A stretch of DNA of 15,489 bases from the NCBI GenBank assembly GCA_017548225.1, contig JAFYMV010000045.1:1-15489 (forward strand). Reading direction: 5' to 3'. The stretch comes from Bacteroidaceae bacterium (GTDB lineage: Bacteria > Bacteroidota > Bacteroidia > Bacteroidales > Bacteroidaceae). Below the pieces are notes generated by a model. That model did not search any database and was not told the origin of the DNA. It was given only the letters and a program-made list of their open reading frames with translations. Positions 7,438 through 14,790 of this stretch are shown here, piece after piece (positions within the stretch are counted from its first letter, which is position 1; every line of letters begins with the position of its first letter). Both the position numbers and the translations under genes were made by a program.

Positions 7438-8435
7438 TGAGTTTTCCACAAGGTAAAGTAGCAATTATGGGTGGCGGTAGCTGGGCTACCGCCATTGCCA
7501 AAATGATTCTCAATAACGAGGATTCTATCAACTGGTACATGCGCCGCGATGACCGCATCGAGGATTTCAAGCGCACAGGACACAATCCCGGATACCTCTC
7601 ATCGGTACACTTTGATGTAAACCGCATCAATTTCTCATCAGACATCAATCAGGTTATCAAAGATAGCGATGTGCTGATATTCGTTACCCCGTCGCCTTAC
7701 CTCAAGTCGCACCTCAAAAAGGTGAAGACCAAGATGAACGACAAGTTTGTGGTAACTGCCATCAAGGGTATCGTTCCCGAAGAGAACATGCTCGTGTCAG
7801 ACTATTTCCACAAGGAGTATCATGTACCCTACGATAACATCGCAGTAATCGCGGGCCCCTGTCATGCAGAGGAAATCGCTTTGGAGCGTCTCTCATACCT
7901 CACCGTAGGATGCTGCAACCGCGACAACGCACTCAGCTTCGCTCAAAAGCTCAACTGCAGCTATGTAAAAACTACTGTGAGCGATGATGTTACAGGTATC
8001 GAGTACAGCTCAGTGCTGAAGAATGTGTATGCTATCGCAGCAGGTATCTGCCATGGCCTCAAGTATGGTGACAACTTCCAAGCAGTGCTCATGAGTAACG
8101 CACTCGTAGAGATGGCGCGTTTCATCGACTTCGTACACCCGCTCAAGCGCGTGGTAAGTGAGTCAGTATACATGGGCGACCTTCTCGTGACTGGTTACTC
8201 AAACTTCAGCCGCAACCGCGTATTCGGTACCATGATCGGTAAGGGATACTCTGTCAAGAGCGCACAGCTCGAGATGGAAATGGTGGCCGAAGGTTACTAC
8301 GGCACCAAGTGCATAAAGGAGATCAACCGCAAGTACCATGTGAATATGCCTATCGTAGATGCAGTATACAACATTCTCTACGAGCGCATATCACCCGTGA
8401 TTGAGATTAAATTGTTGACAGATTCAATAAGATAA
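7437..8435 (+). CDS. gpsA: NAD(P)-dependent glycerol-3-phosphate dehydrogenase
   Basis: This 332-residue cytosolic enzyme reduces dihydroxyacetone phosphate to sn-glycerol 3-phosphate, the backbone for phospholipids. The N-terminal Rossmann fold shows MGGGSWATAIA (11-21), with GGGSWATA the GpsA form of the dinucleotide-binding loop. Then come VTPSPY (83-88), TAIKGI (107-112), GPCHAEEI (140-147) and the helical catalytic domain with VLKNVYAIAAG (193-203), whose Lys195 is in the family's catalytic position. The later motif reads SNALVEM (220-226), where many GpsA proteins have TRGLAEM; this is a divergence to note, not a loss I can prove matters. The start codon overlaps the lysS stop (TAATG at 7435-7439), implying translational coupling. 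Length is typical (about 330-340). A strong hairpin lies immediately after the stop. Confidence 0.95.
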   Translation: MSFPQGKVAIMGGGSWATAIAKMILNNEDSINWYMRRDDRIEDFKRTGHNPGYLSSVHFDVNRINFSSDINQVIKDSDVLIFVTPSPYLKSHLKKVKTKMNDKFVVTAIKGIVPEENMLVSDYFHKEYHVPYDNIAVIAGPCHAEEIALERLSYLTVGCCNRDNALSFAQKLNCSYVKTTVSDDVTGIEYSSVLKNVYAIAAGICHGLKYGDNFQAVLMSNALVEMARFIDFVHPLKRVVSESVYMGDLLVTGYSNFSRNRVFGTMIGKGYSVKSAQLEMEMVAEGYYGTKCIKEINRKYHVNMPIVDAVYNILYERISPVIEIKLLTDSIR

Positions 8436-8476
8436 TGACCGCTCCCACCCCCTCTCGAAGAGGGGGCTTGCAGTCA
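8436..8476 (+). terminator. Stem-loop at the gpsA 3' end
   Basis: CCCCCTCT (8448-8455) and AGAGGGGG (8459-8466) form a perfect eight-pair stem with a three-base loop. Outer pairing adds TGAC (8436-8439) with GTCA (8473-8476), and GC (8441-8442) with GC (8470-8471), around a small internal loop. It begins directly after the gpsA stop. No T run follows, so termination is probable but not textbook on either strand. Confidence 0.55.
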
Positions 8477-8484
8477 TCACAGAA

Positions 8485-8512
8485 TTTGTAAATTACACAA
8501 TGATTAAATTGC
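8485..8512 (+). promoter_or_regulatory. Weak candidate promoter of pgi
   Basis: TTTG at 8485-8488 is followed after 16 bases by TAAATTGC (8505-8512), which has the TA and TTG of the Bacteroidota -7 box but one T fewer. Spacing and match are both imperfect. The position about 30 bases before the pgi ATG and just after a terminator-like hairpin makes a promoter here plausible. Confidence 0.3.
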
Positions 8513-8539
8513 AAATAAATAAATTTAAGGTAAAATAAG

Positions 8540-9883
8540 ATGAAAAATATTGCATTGAACATTGATAAGACCGCTGGTTTTATCGCCGAAGGAGTCGTAA
8601 AAGCATACGCTCCTAAAGTACAGGAAGCATTGGAGATGCTCGAAAAGGGTACAGGTCTCGGTAACGACTTCTTGGGTTGGTTGCACCTCCCCTCAAGCAT
8701 CACCGAAGAGCACCTCAACGACATTCAGGCTACAGCAGACACACTCCGCGAGTTGTGCGATGTAGTAGTCGTTGCAGGTATTGGTGGCAGCTACCTCGGC
8801 GCACGCGCCGTAATTGAAGCGTTGAGCAACAACTTCCACTGCTACCTCAAGGGCAACAACCCTGCAATCATCTACGCAGGTCATAACATCAGCGAAGACT
8901 ATCTCTTCGAACTCACCGAGTTCCTCAAAGATAAGAAATTTGGTGTAATCAACATCTCAAAGTCTGGTACTACCACTGAGACTGCTCTCGCCTTCCGTCT
9001 GCTCAAGAAGCAGTGCGAAGACCAGCGTGGCATCGAGGTTGCACGCAAGGTTATCGTAGCAGTTACCGACGCAAAGCGTGGCGCAGCACGCACTACCGCT
9101 GACAACGAGGGCTACAAGAGCTTCATCATCCCCGACAATGTGGGTGGTCGTTTCTCTGTGCTCACTCCCGTAGGCTTGCTCCCCATCGCTATTGCAGGCT
9201 TTGACATCAAGGCACTCGTAAAGGGTGCTGCTGACATGGAGGCTGCTACTGCCCCCGAAGTCCCCTTCGAGGAGAACATTGCTGCTGTATATGCTGCAAC
9301 TCGTAACGCCCTCTATGCTGACGGCAAGAAGATTGAGATTCTCGTAAACTACCAGCCCAAGCTCCACTATGTATCAGAGTGGTGGAAGCAGCTCTATGGT
9401 GAGTCAGAGGGTAAGGAAAACAAGGGTATCTTCCCCGCATCAGTAGACTTCTCTACCGACCTTCACTCTATGGGTCAGTGGATCCAGCAGGGCGAGCGCA
9501 CCATCTTCGAGACTGTAATCTCTGTTGAGAACACCAACCACAGCCTCGTAGTTCCCACCGATGAGAAGAATCTCGACGGCCTCAACTTCCTCGCAGGAAA
9601 GCATGTTGACGAGGTAAACAAGATGGCTGAGCTCGGTACTCTCCTTGCACATGTTGACGGTGGTGTACCCAACCTCCGCATCGTAATACCCAAGCTTGAT
9701 GAGTATTATATCGGTCAGTTGCTCTACTTCTTCGAGAAGGGTTGCGGCGTAAGCGGTTATGTGCTCGGCGTAAACCCCTTCGACCAGCCTGGTGTAGAGG
9801 ACTACAAGCGTAACATGTTTGCCCTTCTCGGCAAGCCCGGCTACGAAGCAGAGACTGAAGCTATCAAGGCACGCTTGGGATAA
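8540..9883 (+). CDS. pgi: Glucose-6-phosphate isomerase
   Basis: This 447-residue cytosolic enzyme interconverts glucose 6-phosphate and fructose 6-phosphate in glycolysis and gluconeogenesis. It belongs to the short form of the family (about 445-450 residues), common in Bacteroidota and Firmicutes, rather than the ~550-residue E. coli type. Visible motifs are [12 protein letters not shown] for the first sugar-isomerase (SIS) domain and [16 protein letters not shown] for the phosphate-binding loop. The family signature [14 protein letters not shown] matches fully, and [14 protein letters not shown] lies in the second half. The ATG at 8540 is preceded by AAGGTAAAATAAG. Codon use is noticeably less varied than in dxs or trkA and fits a highly expressed gene. 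The next gene begins 62 bases downstream across a CTAG-rich hairpin; it is a sugar-phosphate-type HAD gene, so the two may be co-transcribed. Confidence 0.97.
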   Translation: MKNIALNIDKTAGFIAEGVVKAYAPKVQEALEMLEKGTGLGNDFLGWLHLPSSITEEHLNDIQATADTLRELCDVVVVAGIGGSYLGARAVIEALSNNFHCYLKGNNPAIIYAGHNISEDYLFELTEFLKDKKFGVINISKSGTTTETALAFRLLKKQCEDQRGIEVARKVIVAVTDAKRGAARTTADNEGYKSFIIPDNVGGRFSVLTPVGLLPIAIAGFDIKALVKGAADMEAATAPEVPFEENIAAVYAATRNALYADGKKIEILVNYQPKLHYVSEWWKQLYGESEGKENKGIFPASVDFSTDLHSMGQWIQQGERTIFETVISVENTNHSLVVPTDEKNLDGLNFLAGKHVDEVNKMAELGTLLAHVDGGVPNLRIVIPKLDEYYIGQLLYFFEKGCGVSGYVLGVNPFDQPGVEDYKRNMFALLGKPGYEAETEAIKARLG

Positions 9884-9890
9884 TGTTAAT

Positions 9891-9932
9891 CTAGATTCCT
9901 AGAGCGTCTAGGGATCCTGGAGAATCTAGGAG
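9891..9932. repeat. CTAG-rich inverted and direct repeats between pgi and the HAD gene
   Basis: Four CTAG tetramers fall within 42 bases. TTCCTAGA (9896-9903) and TCTAGGGA (9907-9914) form an eight-pair hairpin, including one G-T pair, around a GCG loop. TCCT (9914-9917) can also pair with AGGA (9929-9932). The pattern resembles small dispersed palindromic intergenic elements. No T run follows, so a terminator role is unsupported. Confidence 0.65.
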
Positions 9933-9945
9933 TAACAATCATCCT

Positions 9946-10674
9946 ATGAATCAACAATCAGCAATCAATAACACGAAGGCGCAAGGGTTTCCCCAGCGCC
10001 TTCGTGCCGTTCTCTTCGATATGGACGGTGTACTCTACAACTCCATGCCCTACCACGCCAAGGCGTGGCATCGTGCTATGGCACAATTCGGGTACGACCT
10101 CCCCGAAGATGAGGTATACATGCACGAAGGACGCACTGGAGCATCAACCGTCAACCTCGTGAGCATGCGCCAGCGTGGAGTAGAAGAGAGCGAAGAGCGT
10201 ATACAGGAAATCTACCAAGTCAAATCGGAGTTCTTCAATGAATACCCACCAGCCGACCCCATGCCTGGAGCATTGGAGTTGCTACAGCAACTTAAGGCAC
10301 AAGGGCTGAAGATTCTCATTGTTACGGGATCAGGACAGCGTTCATTGCTCGATAAACTCAATCATCATTTCCCCGACATCTTCCGCCGAGAACTGATGGT
10401 TACAGCCTTTGATGTCAAGTATGGCAAGCCCAACCCCGAGCCCTACTTAATGGGTATGCAGAAGGGAGAGCTCACCCCCGAAGAGTGCATCGTAGTAGAG
10501 AACGCTCCACTCGGCGTGCGTGCAGCCAAAGCCGCAGGAATCTTCACCATTGCAGTCAATACTGGCCCTCTGCCCAATGATGCGCTACTCGATGAAGGTG
10601 CCGATGTACTGTTCCCCTCCATGCAGGCCTTATCCGACGCTTGGGGAGAATTTTACAACACCTACAACAAATAG
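9946..10674 (+). CDS. HAD-superfamily phosphatase / beta-phosphoglucomutase-like protein
   Basis: This 242-residue cytosolic protein is a haloacid dehalogenase of subfamily I with the alpha-helical (C1) cap typical of beta-phosphoglucomutase, phosphoglycolate phosphatase and related sugar phosphatases. Motif I is LFDMDGVLYNS (23-33), with nucleophile Asp25 and acid/base Asp27. The cap spans about 35-105. Motif II is IVTGSG (125-130), the motif III lysine is in YGKPNPEPY (159-167), and motif IV is VVENAPLGVRAAKAAG (183-198), with Glu185-Asn186 in the usual acidic position. The substrate cannot be told from the sequence. Neighbouring pgi hints at a hexose phosphate, but this is only context. 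The first 19 residues are polar and not conserved; a later start is possible, but no other ATG lies before the core. A strong terminator follows the stop. Confidence 0.88.
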   Translation: MNQQSAINNTKAQGFPQRLRAVLFDMDGVLYNSMPYHAKAWHRAMAQFGYDLPEDEVYMHEGRTGASTVNLVSMRQRGVEESEERIQEIYQVKSEFFNEYPPADPMPGALELLQQLKAQGLKILIVTGSGQRSLLDKLNHHFPDIFRRELMVTAFDVKYGKPNPEPYLMGMQKGELTPEECIVVENAPLGVRAAKAAGIFTIAVNTGPLPNDALLDEGADVLFPSMQALSDAWGEFYNTYNK

Positions 10675-10683
10675 GACAGATCT

Positions 10684-10741
10684 AACCTATGATAGAGAAA
10701 TAAAGCAGCCACCCTGAAAGTGGCTGCTTTATTTATAGGTT
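10684..10741. terminator. Bidirectional terminator between the HAD gene and nadK
   Basis: AAATAAAGCAGCCAC (10698-10712) and GTGGCTGCTTTATTT (10720-10734) are a perfect 15-base inverted repeat with a seven-base loop. Both arms are A/T-rich at the base, so T residues follow the GC stem on both strands. A second helix, AACCTAT (10684-10690) with ATAGGTT (10735-10741), lies outside it, with an unpaired seven-base bulge on one side. It lies between two convergent genes and would stop transcription from either. Confidence 0.92.
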
Positions 10742-10771
10742 GATTACAAATAGCTCTCAATATCAGTAAGA

Positions 10772-11644
10772 TCATACACGAGGGTCAGTACCCCACATCA
10801 TCTTCTTCTGCAAAGTTTGGAAGAAGGTGTTAGCCTCTTGTTTCACGACACGAATAGTATGTGCCGCCCTACGCAAGGTAAGTGTGGTGCATTCGGGATA
10901 GCTCTGACTAATGCCATCCACAGCGACAAGGAAGCTGCCGCTACGGCTCTCAATCTTGAGGCGGATAGTCTTGTCATCAGCAATAACTATAGGACGCACG
11001 CCCAAACTATGTGGAGCTACTGCAGTAAGCACAAACACATCAGATTGCGGATATACAACAGGACCTCCAGCGCTCAAAGAATAGGCTGTAGACCCTGTGG
11101 GCGTGGCAATAATAAGTCCATCGCCCATATAGGTAGCCAAGTGCTCGTCTCCAACAGTGGTATGTACGGCAATCATCGATGAGCTATCATGCTTTGACAC
11201 GGTAATCTCATTGAGAGCATAGCTCGGATGTTCGGTGTCTTCACCCACCACAAGTTCGAGCAGACTACGATCGCGCACTACATAGCGTCCTTCATGCAAA
11301 TGAACAAAGAAATGCTCCATTTCATCGGCCGAAACATCGGCAAGGAAGCCCAAACGACCAATATTGACACCCACAATAGGAATACCCGCTGCCCCCACAT
11401 AACGAGCAGCCTTAAGGAAGGTACCATCACCACCGAGACTGATAACCATGTCTATATCAAGACTGGCCAAATCATCAATAACCCCCGCAGGCTCGAAGGT
11501 AAAAGACTGTGCTTCGCAGAGGAAGCGGTAGAAATCGCGTTCTACATACACTTCATCGCCATAGCTTGAAAGTATGGCAAACAACTGCTCGGCATGTACC
11601 GACTTGCCGGTCTCATAGGTATTTCCGAATAGGGCGAAGCGCAT
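10772..11644 (-). CDS. nadK: NAD kinase
   Basis: This 290-residue cytosolic enzyme phosphorylates NAD to NADP using ATP or polyphosphate, supplying the NADP pool for biosynthesis. The diagnostic GGDGTFLKAAR is at 71-81, with catalytic Asp73. ALNEITV (143-149) holds the conserved NE pair, and the glycine-rich GDGLIIATPTGSTAYS (174-189) is followed by SAGGPVV (191-197) and HSLGVRPIV (212-220). These motifs in this order are specific to bacterial NAD kinases, and the length is typical (about 290-305). Translation starts at the ATG complementary to 11642-11644. It converges with the HAD gene across a strong terminator and diverges from pdxJ; both make or modify cofactors, which may explain the shared control region. 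A TACCTTTG box about 115 bases upstream is the likely promoter. Confidence 0.97.
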   Translation of the reverse strand: MRFALFGNTYETGKSVHAEQLFAILSSYGDEVYVERDFYRFLCEAQSFTFEPAGVIDDLASLDIDMVISLGGDGTFLKAARYVGAAGIPIVGVNIGRLGFLADVSADEMEHFFVHLHEGRYVVRDRSLLELVVGEDTEHPSYALNEITVSKHDSSSMIAVHTTVGDEHLATYMGDGLIIATPTGSTAYSLSAGGPVVYPQSDVFVLTAVAPHSLGVRPIVIADDKTIRLKIESRSGSFLVAVDGISQSYPECTTLTLRRAAHTIRVVKQEANTFFQTLQKKMMWGTDPRV

Positions 11645-11695
11645 ATCTTGAGTTAAAATTTAAAAATTAAAACTTAAAATCGTTAGGAGTCTTAT

Positions 11696-11731
11696 TAATT
11701 GTCAATCGTCAATTATCAATTTGTCAATTAA
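11696..11731. repeat. GTCAATT-type short repeats in the nadK-pdxJ spacer
   Basis: The motif TCAAT recurs at about ten-base intervals (within GTCAATC, GTCAATTA, TCAATTTG and GTCAATTAA), and TAATTG/CAATTA at the ends is inverted. The stretch is low-complexity AT-rich DNA upstream of the pdxJ -7 box and inside the predicted nadK leader. Its role is unknown. Confidence 0.55.
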
Positions 11732-11737
11732 ATATGT

Positions 11738-11745
11738 TAACTTTG
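11738..11745 (+). promoter_or_regulatory. pdxJ -7 promoter box
   Basis: TAACTTTG, followed by C, matches the Bacteroidota TAnnTTTG box. The nearest upstream TTTG (11720-11723) is only 14 bases away, shorter than usual. Transcription is predicted to start near 11750-11755, some 30-35 bases before the pdxJ ATG at 11786. Confidence 0.65.
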
Positions 11746-11759
11746 CAACGAATTTATCG

Positions 11760-11767
11760 CAAAGGTA
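11760..11767 (-). promoter_or_regulatory. nadK -7 promoter box, facing the pdxJ box
   Basis: The minus strand reads TACCTTTG (plus strand CAAAGGTA), followed by C, an exact -7 box. It directs transcription leftward, with a start near 11750-11755, giving a leader of about 110 bases before nadK. It faces the pdxJ box, so the two promoters overlap head-on. No -33 TTTG is seen at the normal spacing. Confidence 0.6.
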
Positions 11768-11785
11768 ATATTTTTTTTGTTTTGT

Positions 11786-12508
11786 ATGACGAAATTAAGC
11801 GTAAATATAAATAAGGTAGCAACAGTGCGCAATGCGCGTGGCGGGAACAACCCTGACATCTGCCGTTTTGCTTTAGACTGCGAGGCTATGGGTGCAGAGG
11901 GTATCACAGTGCACCCACGCCCCGATGAGCGCCACATCCGCCGTGCTGATGTGTACGCCTTGCGTCCCTTGCTCCGTACTGAATTTAATATTGAGGGATA
12001 CCCTAGCAGCGAGTTCATCGAACTGGTATTGCAGGTAAAACCCGCCCAAGTAACTTTGGTGCCTGATGCCCCCGACCAGATTACCTCAAATCATGGTTGG
12101 AATACGATAGAGCATCAAGATCTTCTCACCGAGATAGTAAGTACCTTCAAAGAGGCAGGCATACGCACCTCTATATTCGTTGATCCAGATGTAACTATGG
12201 TAGAGCATGCAGCCAAGTTAGGTGCCGACCGCGTGGAACTCTATACCGAGCCCTATGCAGCAGGCTATGCCGCTGATCGTGAGACAGCCATTGCCCCCTA
12301 CATCACTGCTGCTAAAGCTGCAAGAAAGGCTGGTCTCGGGCTCAATGCCGGACATGACTTAAGTCTTGAGAATCTCGCCTACTTCGCCCAAAGCATCCCC
12401 AATCTTGACGAGGTGTCTATCGGTCATGCGCTCATCTGCGATGCATTGTACCTTGGAATAGAAGAGACCATACGCAGATACAAAGAGTGCCTGAAGGTGA
12501 GTAAATAG
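11786..12508 (+). CDS. pdxJ: Pyridoxine 5'-phosphate synthase
   Basis: This 240-residue cytosolic TIM-barrel enzyme condenses 1-deoxy-D-xylulose 5-phosphate with 3-amino-2-oxopropyl phosphate to form pyridoxine 5'-phosphate, in the DXP-dependent vitamin B6 route. Its DXP substrate is made by Dxs, also encoded in this window. Motifs seen include [18 protein letters not shown] at the N-terminus, where the first beta-strand and the phosphate-contacting Asn/Arg lie. [14 protein letters not shown] carries the conserved active-site histidine, and [13 protein letters not shown] carries the second conserved histidine and barrel residues. I use the ATG at 11786; a TTG at 11777 in the same frame would add three residues but is less likely, because family members begin MTKLSVN. 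It diverges from nadK and is followed, after a 204-base repeat-bearing spacer, by exbB. Confidence 0.96.
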   Translation: MTKLSVNINKVATVRNARGGNNPDICRFALDCEAMGAEGITVHPRPDERHIRRADVYALRPLLRTEFNIEGYPSSEFIELVLQVKPAQVTLVPDAPDQITSNHGWNTIEHQDLLTEIVSTFKEAGIRTSIFVDPDVTMVEHAAKLGADRVELYTEPYAAGYAADRETAIAPYITAAKAARKAGLGLNAGHDLSLENLAYFAQSIPNLDEVSIGHALICDALYLGIEETIRRYKECLKVSK

Positions 12509-12530
12509 GGAGCAAATGATAGAGAAGACA

Positions 12531-12658
12531 AGGAGTTAAATGGAGTTAAATGGAGTTAAATGAAGATAAAGGCCAAATGATTTGTACGCGGTGTTAAGAA
12601 CTATCGGCCTTTAACTCCTGAATAAAGCGTAAGCGGAGTGCTATCTCCCTTTAACTAC
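12531..12658. repeat. Ten-base tandem repeats with inverted copies upstream of exbB
   Basis: The unit (A/T)GGAGTTAAA occurs three times in tandem (12531-12560), with a degenerate fourth (12561-12570). Reverse-complement copies follow: TTTAACTCC at 12610-12618 and a near copy TTTAACTAC at 12650-12658. TAAAGGCC (12567-12574) and GGCCTTTA (12606-12613) form a perfect eight-base inverted repeat around a 31-base loop, so the region could fold into competing hairpins. The pdxJ-exbB spacer (12509-12712) holds no open frame of note and no clear promoter; TAGATTTA near 12675 is a seven-of-eight match only. Confidence 0.75.
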
Positions 12659-12712
12659 TGACGACCCAAATAGAATAGATTTAGTAAATAATCAAAATAG
12701 TAAATAGACAAG

Positions 12713-13408
12713 ATGTTATTCTTACAAACACTAGCACAAGAGGCCGCAGCTGGAATGGCCGAAAATCCCGTTCTCACCGAAGTGGTAGAGACGGCAACCG
12801 AAATGAATCTGTGGGATATGGCCACCAAGGGCGGATGGATTATGCTCATCCTCGCTCTGCTGTCAGTATTCTGCGTGTATATCTTCGTAGAGCGTCTCAT
12901 TGTAATACGCAAGGCCTCAAAGGTAGACCCCGTATTCATGGACCGCATACATGACTATGTGAGAAACGACGAACTAAAGTCAGCTGTCAACTACTGCCGT
13001 ATCACCAATACTCCCGCTGCCAATATGATTGAGAAGGGACTCGAGCGTATCGACCGCCCCGCATCAGAGGTACAGGCTGCATTGGAGAATGCTGGTAATC
13101 TTGAAGTTGCCAAGCTTGAGAAGGGACTTTCTGTAATGGCAACCATCTCTTCAGGCGCCCCCATGATTGGTTTCTTGGGCACTGTATTGGGTATGGTGCG
13201 CGCATTCTGGGAAATGTCCAATGCCGGCAACAACATCGACATCACCCTACTCTCAAGTGGTATCTATGAAGCCATGATTACTACCGTAGGAGGTCTTGTG
13301 GTAGGTATCGTTGCCATGTTTGCCTACAACTACTTGGTTTCTCGCGTAAACGATGTAGCTAATGTGCTTGAGGCGCAGACGCTCTCGTTCATGGATTTGA
13401 AAGATTAA
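12713..13408 (+). CDS. exbB: MotA/TolQ/ExbB proton channel family protein
   Basis: This 231-residue inner-membrane protein forms the pentameric proton channel that, with ExbD, uses the proton gradient to energise TonB. The first membrane helix lies at about 41-59 (GWIMLILALLSVFCVYIF). A cytosolic domain spans about 62-140. The second helix contains APMIGFLGTVLGM (149-161), the family signature. The third, about 184-208, contains EAMITTVGGLVVGI with the polar Thr residues that line the pore in E. coli ExbB. The N-terminal 38 residues are longer than in some homologues and include an Ala-rich stretch. exbD begins 18 bases after the stop and tonB overlaps exbD, so the three are one transcription unit. 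The exbB name rather than tolQ rests on the adjacent tonB. Confidence 0.93.
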   Translation: MLFLQTLAQEAAAGMAENPVLTEVVETATEMNLWDMATKGGWIMLILALLSVFCVYIFVERLIVIRKASKVDPVFMDRIHDYVRNDELKSAVNYCRITNTPAANMIEKGLERIDRPASEVQAALENAGNLEVAKLEKGLSVMATISSGAPMIGFLGTVLGMVRAFWEMSNAGNNIDITLLSSGIYEAMITTVGGLVVGIVAMFAYNYLVSRVNDVANVLEAQTLSFMDLKD

Positions 13409-13425
13409 CCTTAAAAGGAAACATC

Positions 13426-13851
13426 GTGAGCCTGAAACGAAGAAATAAAATATCGCCCACATTCAGCATGTCGTCAATGACGGACCTCGTGTTCTTGTTG
13501 CTGATATTCTTCATGATTACCTCTACTATGGTAACGCCCAATGCCATCAAGGTGCTCCTTCCGCAAGGCAAGCAGCAGACTTCGGCCAAGCCCCTTACCC
13601 GCGTAATCATAGACAAGGATCTCAACTACTACACCGCGTTTGGCAATGAAGATGAGATGCCCATCCTCCCCGAAGAGTTGGCTACCTTCCTTCAAGATTG
13701 TGCCAGCAAGGAGCCCGAGATGTATGTGGCGCTCTATGCCGATGAGCGTGTGCCCTATCGCGAGATTGTAAATGTGTTGAACATCGCCAACGAGAACCAG
13801 TTCAAGATGGTGCTGGCTACTCGTCGCCCCGACAAAAAGAGTAAGCGTTGA
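13426..13851 (+). CDS. exbD: Biopolymer transport protein ExbD
   Basis: This 141-residue protein has one N-terminal membrane helix and a periplasmic domain. It pairs with ExbB to couple proton flow to TonB. The helix begins MSSMTDLVFLLLIFFMIT (15-32), with Asp20 in the position of the essential protonatable aspartate of E. coli ExbD (Asp25). The start is GTG at 13426: no ATG lies upstream in frame, the next Met (Ser-Met-Ser) would remove the cytosolic N-terminus, and AAAAGGA (13413-13419) is correctly spaced. The periplasmic part ends with VPYREIVNVLNIANENQFKM and RRPDKKSKR, typical of the family. The stop codon is shared with the start region of tonB (TTGA, four-base overlap). Confidence 0.94.
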   Translation: MSLKRRNKISPTFSMSSMTDLVFLLLIFFMITSTMVTPNAIKVLLPQGKQQTSAKPLTRVIIDKDLNYYTAFGNEDEMPILPEELATFLQDCASKEPEMYVALYADERVPYREIVNVLNIANENQFKMVLATRRPDKKSKR

Positions 13852-14624
13852 AAGTAGACAAGAATCAAATCGCAGGTGCAGCTGTAACCCTCGCGGTGCA
13901 TGCCTTTATAGTACTGCTACTTGTAGTGCTCAAGCTCAACACCCCCATATTGGAGGAGGAGAGCGGCATCCCCGTAACATTGGGCAATGTAGCACAGGCG
14001 CAAGGACACACCGAGTCGTACCAGTTTACCGAGGTGTCGTCTATCAAGAGCGATGTGCCCAACATTGAGAATGCTCCGCAGACACAACCTCAACCTCAAG
14101 TGGAAGAGCCTCTCGTAACCCAGCCTGACGAGCCTACTGTAGACATGCCCACAGCCGAAGAGATAGAGGCACAGAAGCGCGCCGAAGCAGAACGACAAGC
14201 AGCCGAGCGCGCAGCACAGCAGATGGCCAGCGCTTTCGGCAAAGGCTTTGAGATGGGGAACAAGGGCGAAGCTACCGAGCAACCCGTAGAAGGTACTCAA
14301 GGCACCGAAACGGGAGTATCATCAGCCGAGAAGGTGGTAGGCATAGGCGTGCAAGGAACATTCGACCTCAATGGCCGTAGCATCACAGGTGATGGTCTAC
14401 CTATCCCCGTAAATACAGTTCAAGCAGAAGGCCGCGTAGTGGTAACCATTACCGTAAACCCTGCCGGACAGGTCATTGCCACCAGCATTAATCTCCGCAC
14501 CAACACCTCGAATCCCGCCCTGCGCAAAGCAGCCGAAGATGCAGCCAAGCGAGCCCGATTCAACAACATTGATGCAGTGGACAATCAGACAGGAACAATT
14601 ACCTATTACTTCAAGCTGCGATAG
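13848..14624 (+). CDS. tonB: TonB-family energy transducer
   Basis: This 258-residue periplasm-spanning protein carries energy from ExbB/ExbD to TonB-dependent outer-membrane receptors, which in Bacteroidota import glycans, cobalamin and iron complexes. A single membrane anchor lies at about 8-29 (IAGAAVTLAVHAFIVLLLVV). A proline/glutamine/acidic linker follows (about 71-102), then an Ala/Glu/Arg-rich predicted coiled coil (103-127) and a glycine-rich stretch. The C-terminal TonB domain (about 186-258) contains AEGRVVVTITVNPAGQVIA and ALRKAAEDAAKRARFN. The start is TTG at 13848, the only start codon between an in-frame TAA (13842-13844) and the membrane helix, so a non-ATG start is forced. 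It overlaps the exbD stop by four bases, implying translational coupling. A strong terminator follows. Confidence 0.93.
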   Translation: MKVDKNQIAGAAVTLAVHAFIVLLLVVLKLNTPILEEESGIPVTLGNVAQAQGHTESYQFTEVSSIKSDVPNIENAPQTQPQPQVEEPLVTQPDEPTVDMPTAEEIEAQKRAEAERQAAERAAQQMASAFGKGFEMGNKGEATEQPVEGTQGTETGVSSAEKVVGIGVQGTFDLNGRSITGDGLPIPVNTVQAEGRVVVTITVNPAGQVIATSINLRTNTSNPALRKAAEDAAKRARFNNIDAVDNQTGTITYYFKLR

Positions 14625-14650
14625 GCAATATAACCTCACAGATAAAAAGA

Positions 14651-14685
14651 ATGGAGGCCAACAAATGTTGGTCTCCATCTTTTTT
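14651..14685 (+). terminator. Rho-independent terminator of exbB-exbD-tonB
   Basis: ATGGAGGCCAAC (14651-14662) pairs with GTTGGTCTCCAT (14667-14678) in a 12-pair stem with one G-T pair and an AAAT loop. A C and six T residues (14680-14685) follow. It starts 26 bases after the tonB stop. Confidence 0.93.
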
Positions 14686-14710
14686 AGGGAAATGCCGAGT
14701 TCAACGATGA

Positions 14711-14754
14711 GTGGCAGGCGCGATGCTGAATTGTGGCAGGTGCGATGTGGAATT
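14711..14754. repeat. 22-base imperfect tandem repeat
   Basis: Two adjacent 22-base units, 14711-14732 and 14733-14754, begin GTGGCAGG and end GAATT. They differ at three positions. A shorter, more divergent echo (CGCTGGTGTGATA) follows at 14757-14769. The array lies between the tonB terminator and the convergent phosphatase gene and contains no open frame of note. Confidence 0.75.
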
Positions 14755-14790
14755 ATCGCTGGTGTGATAAAAAGTTTTGGCACCTCCTAT

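Noticed and set aside
6565..7464. A 299-codon frame antisense to lysS
   Set aside because: It covers conserved LysRS motifs on the sense strand and shows no domain of its own, so it is a shadow frame.
10817..11182. A 121-codon plus-strand frame inside nadK
   Set aside because: It is antisense to well-conserved NAD kinase motifs and has no recognisable features.
12531..12570. CRISPR array
   Set aside because: The ten-base units are directly adjacent, with no spacers of the right length and no cas genes in the window.
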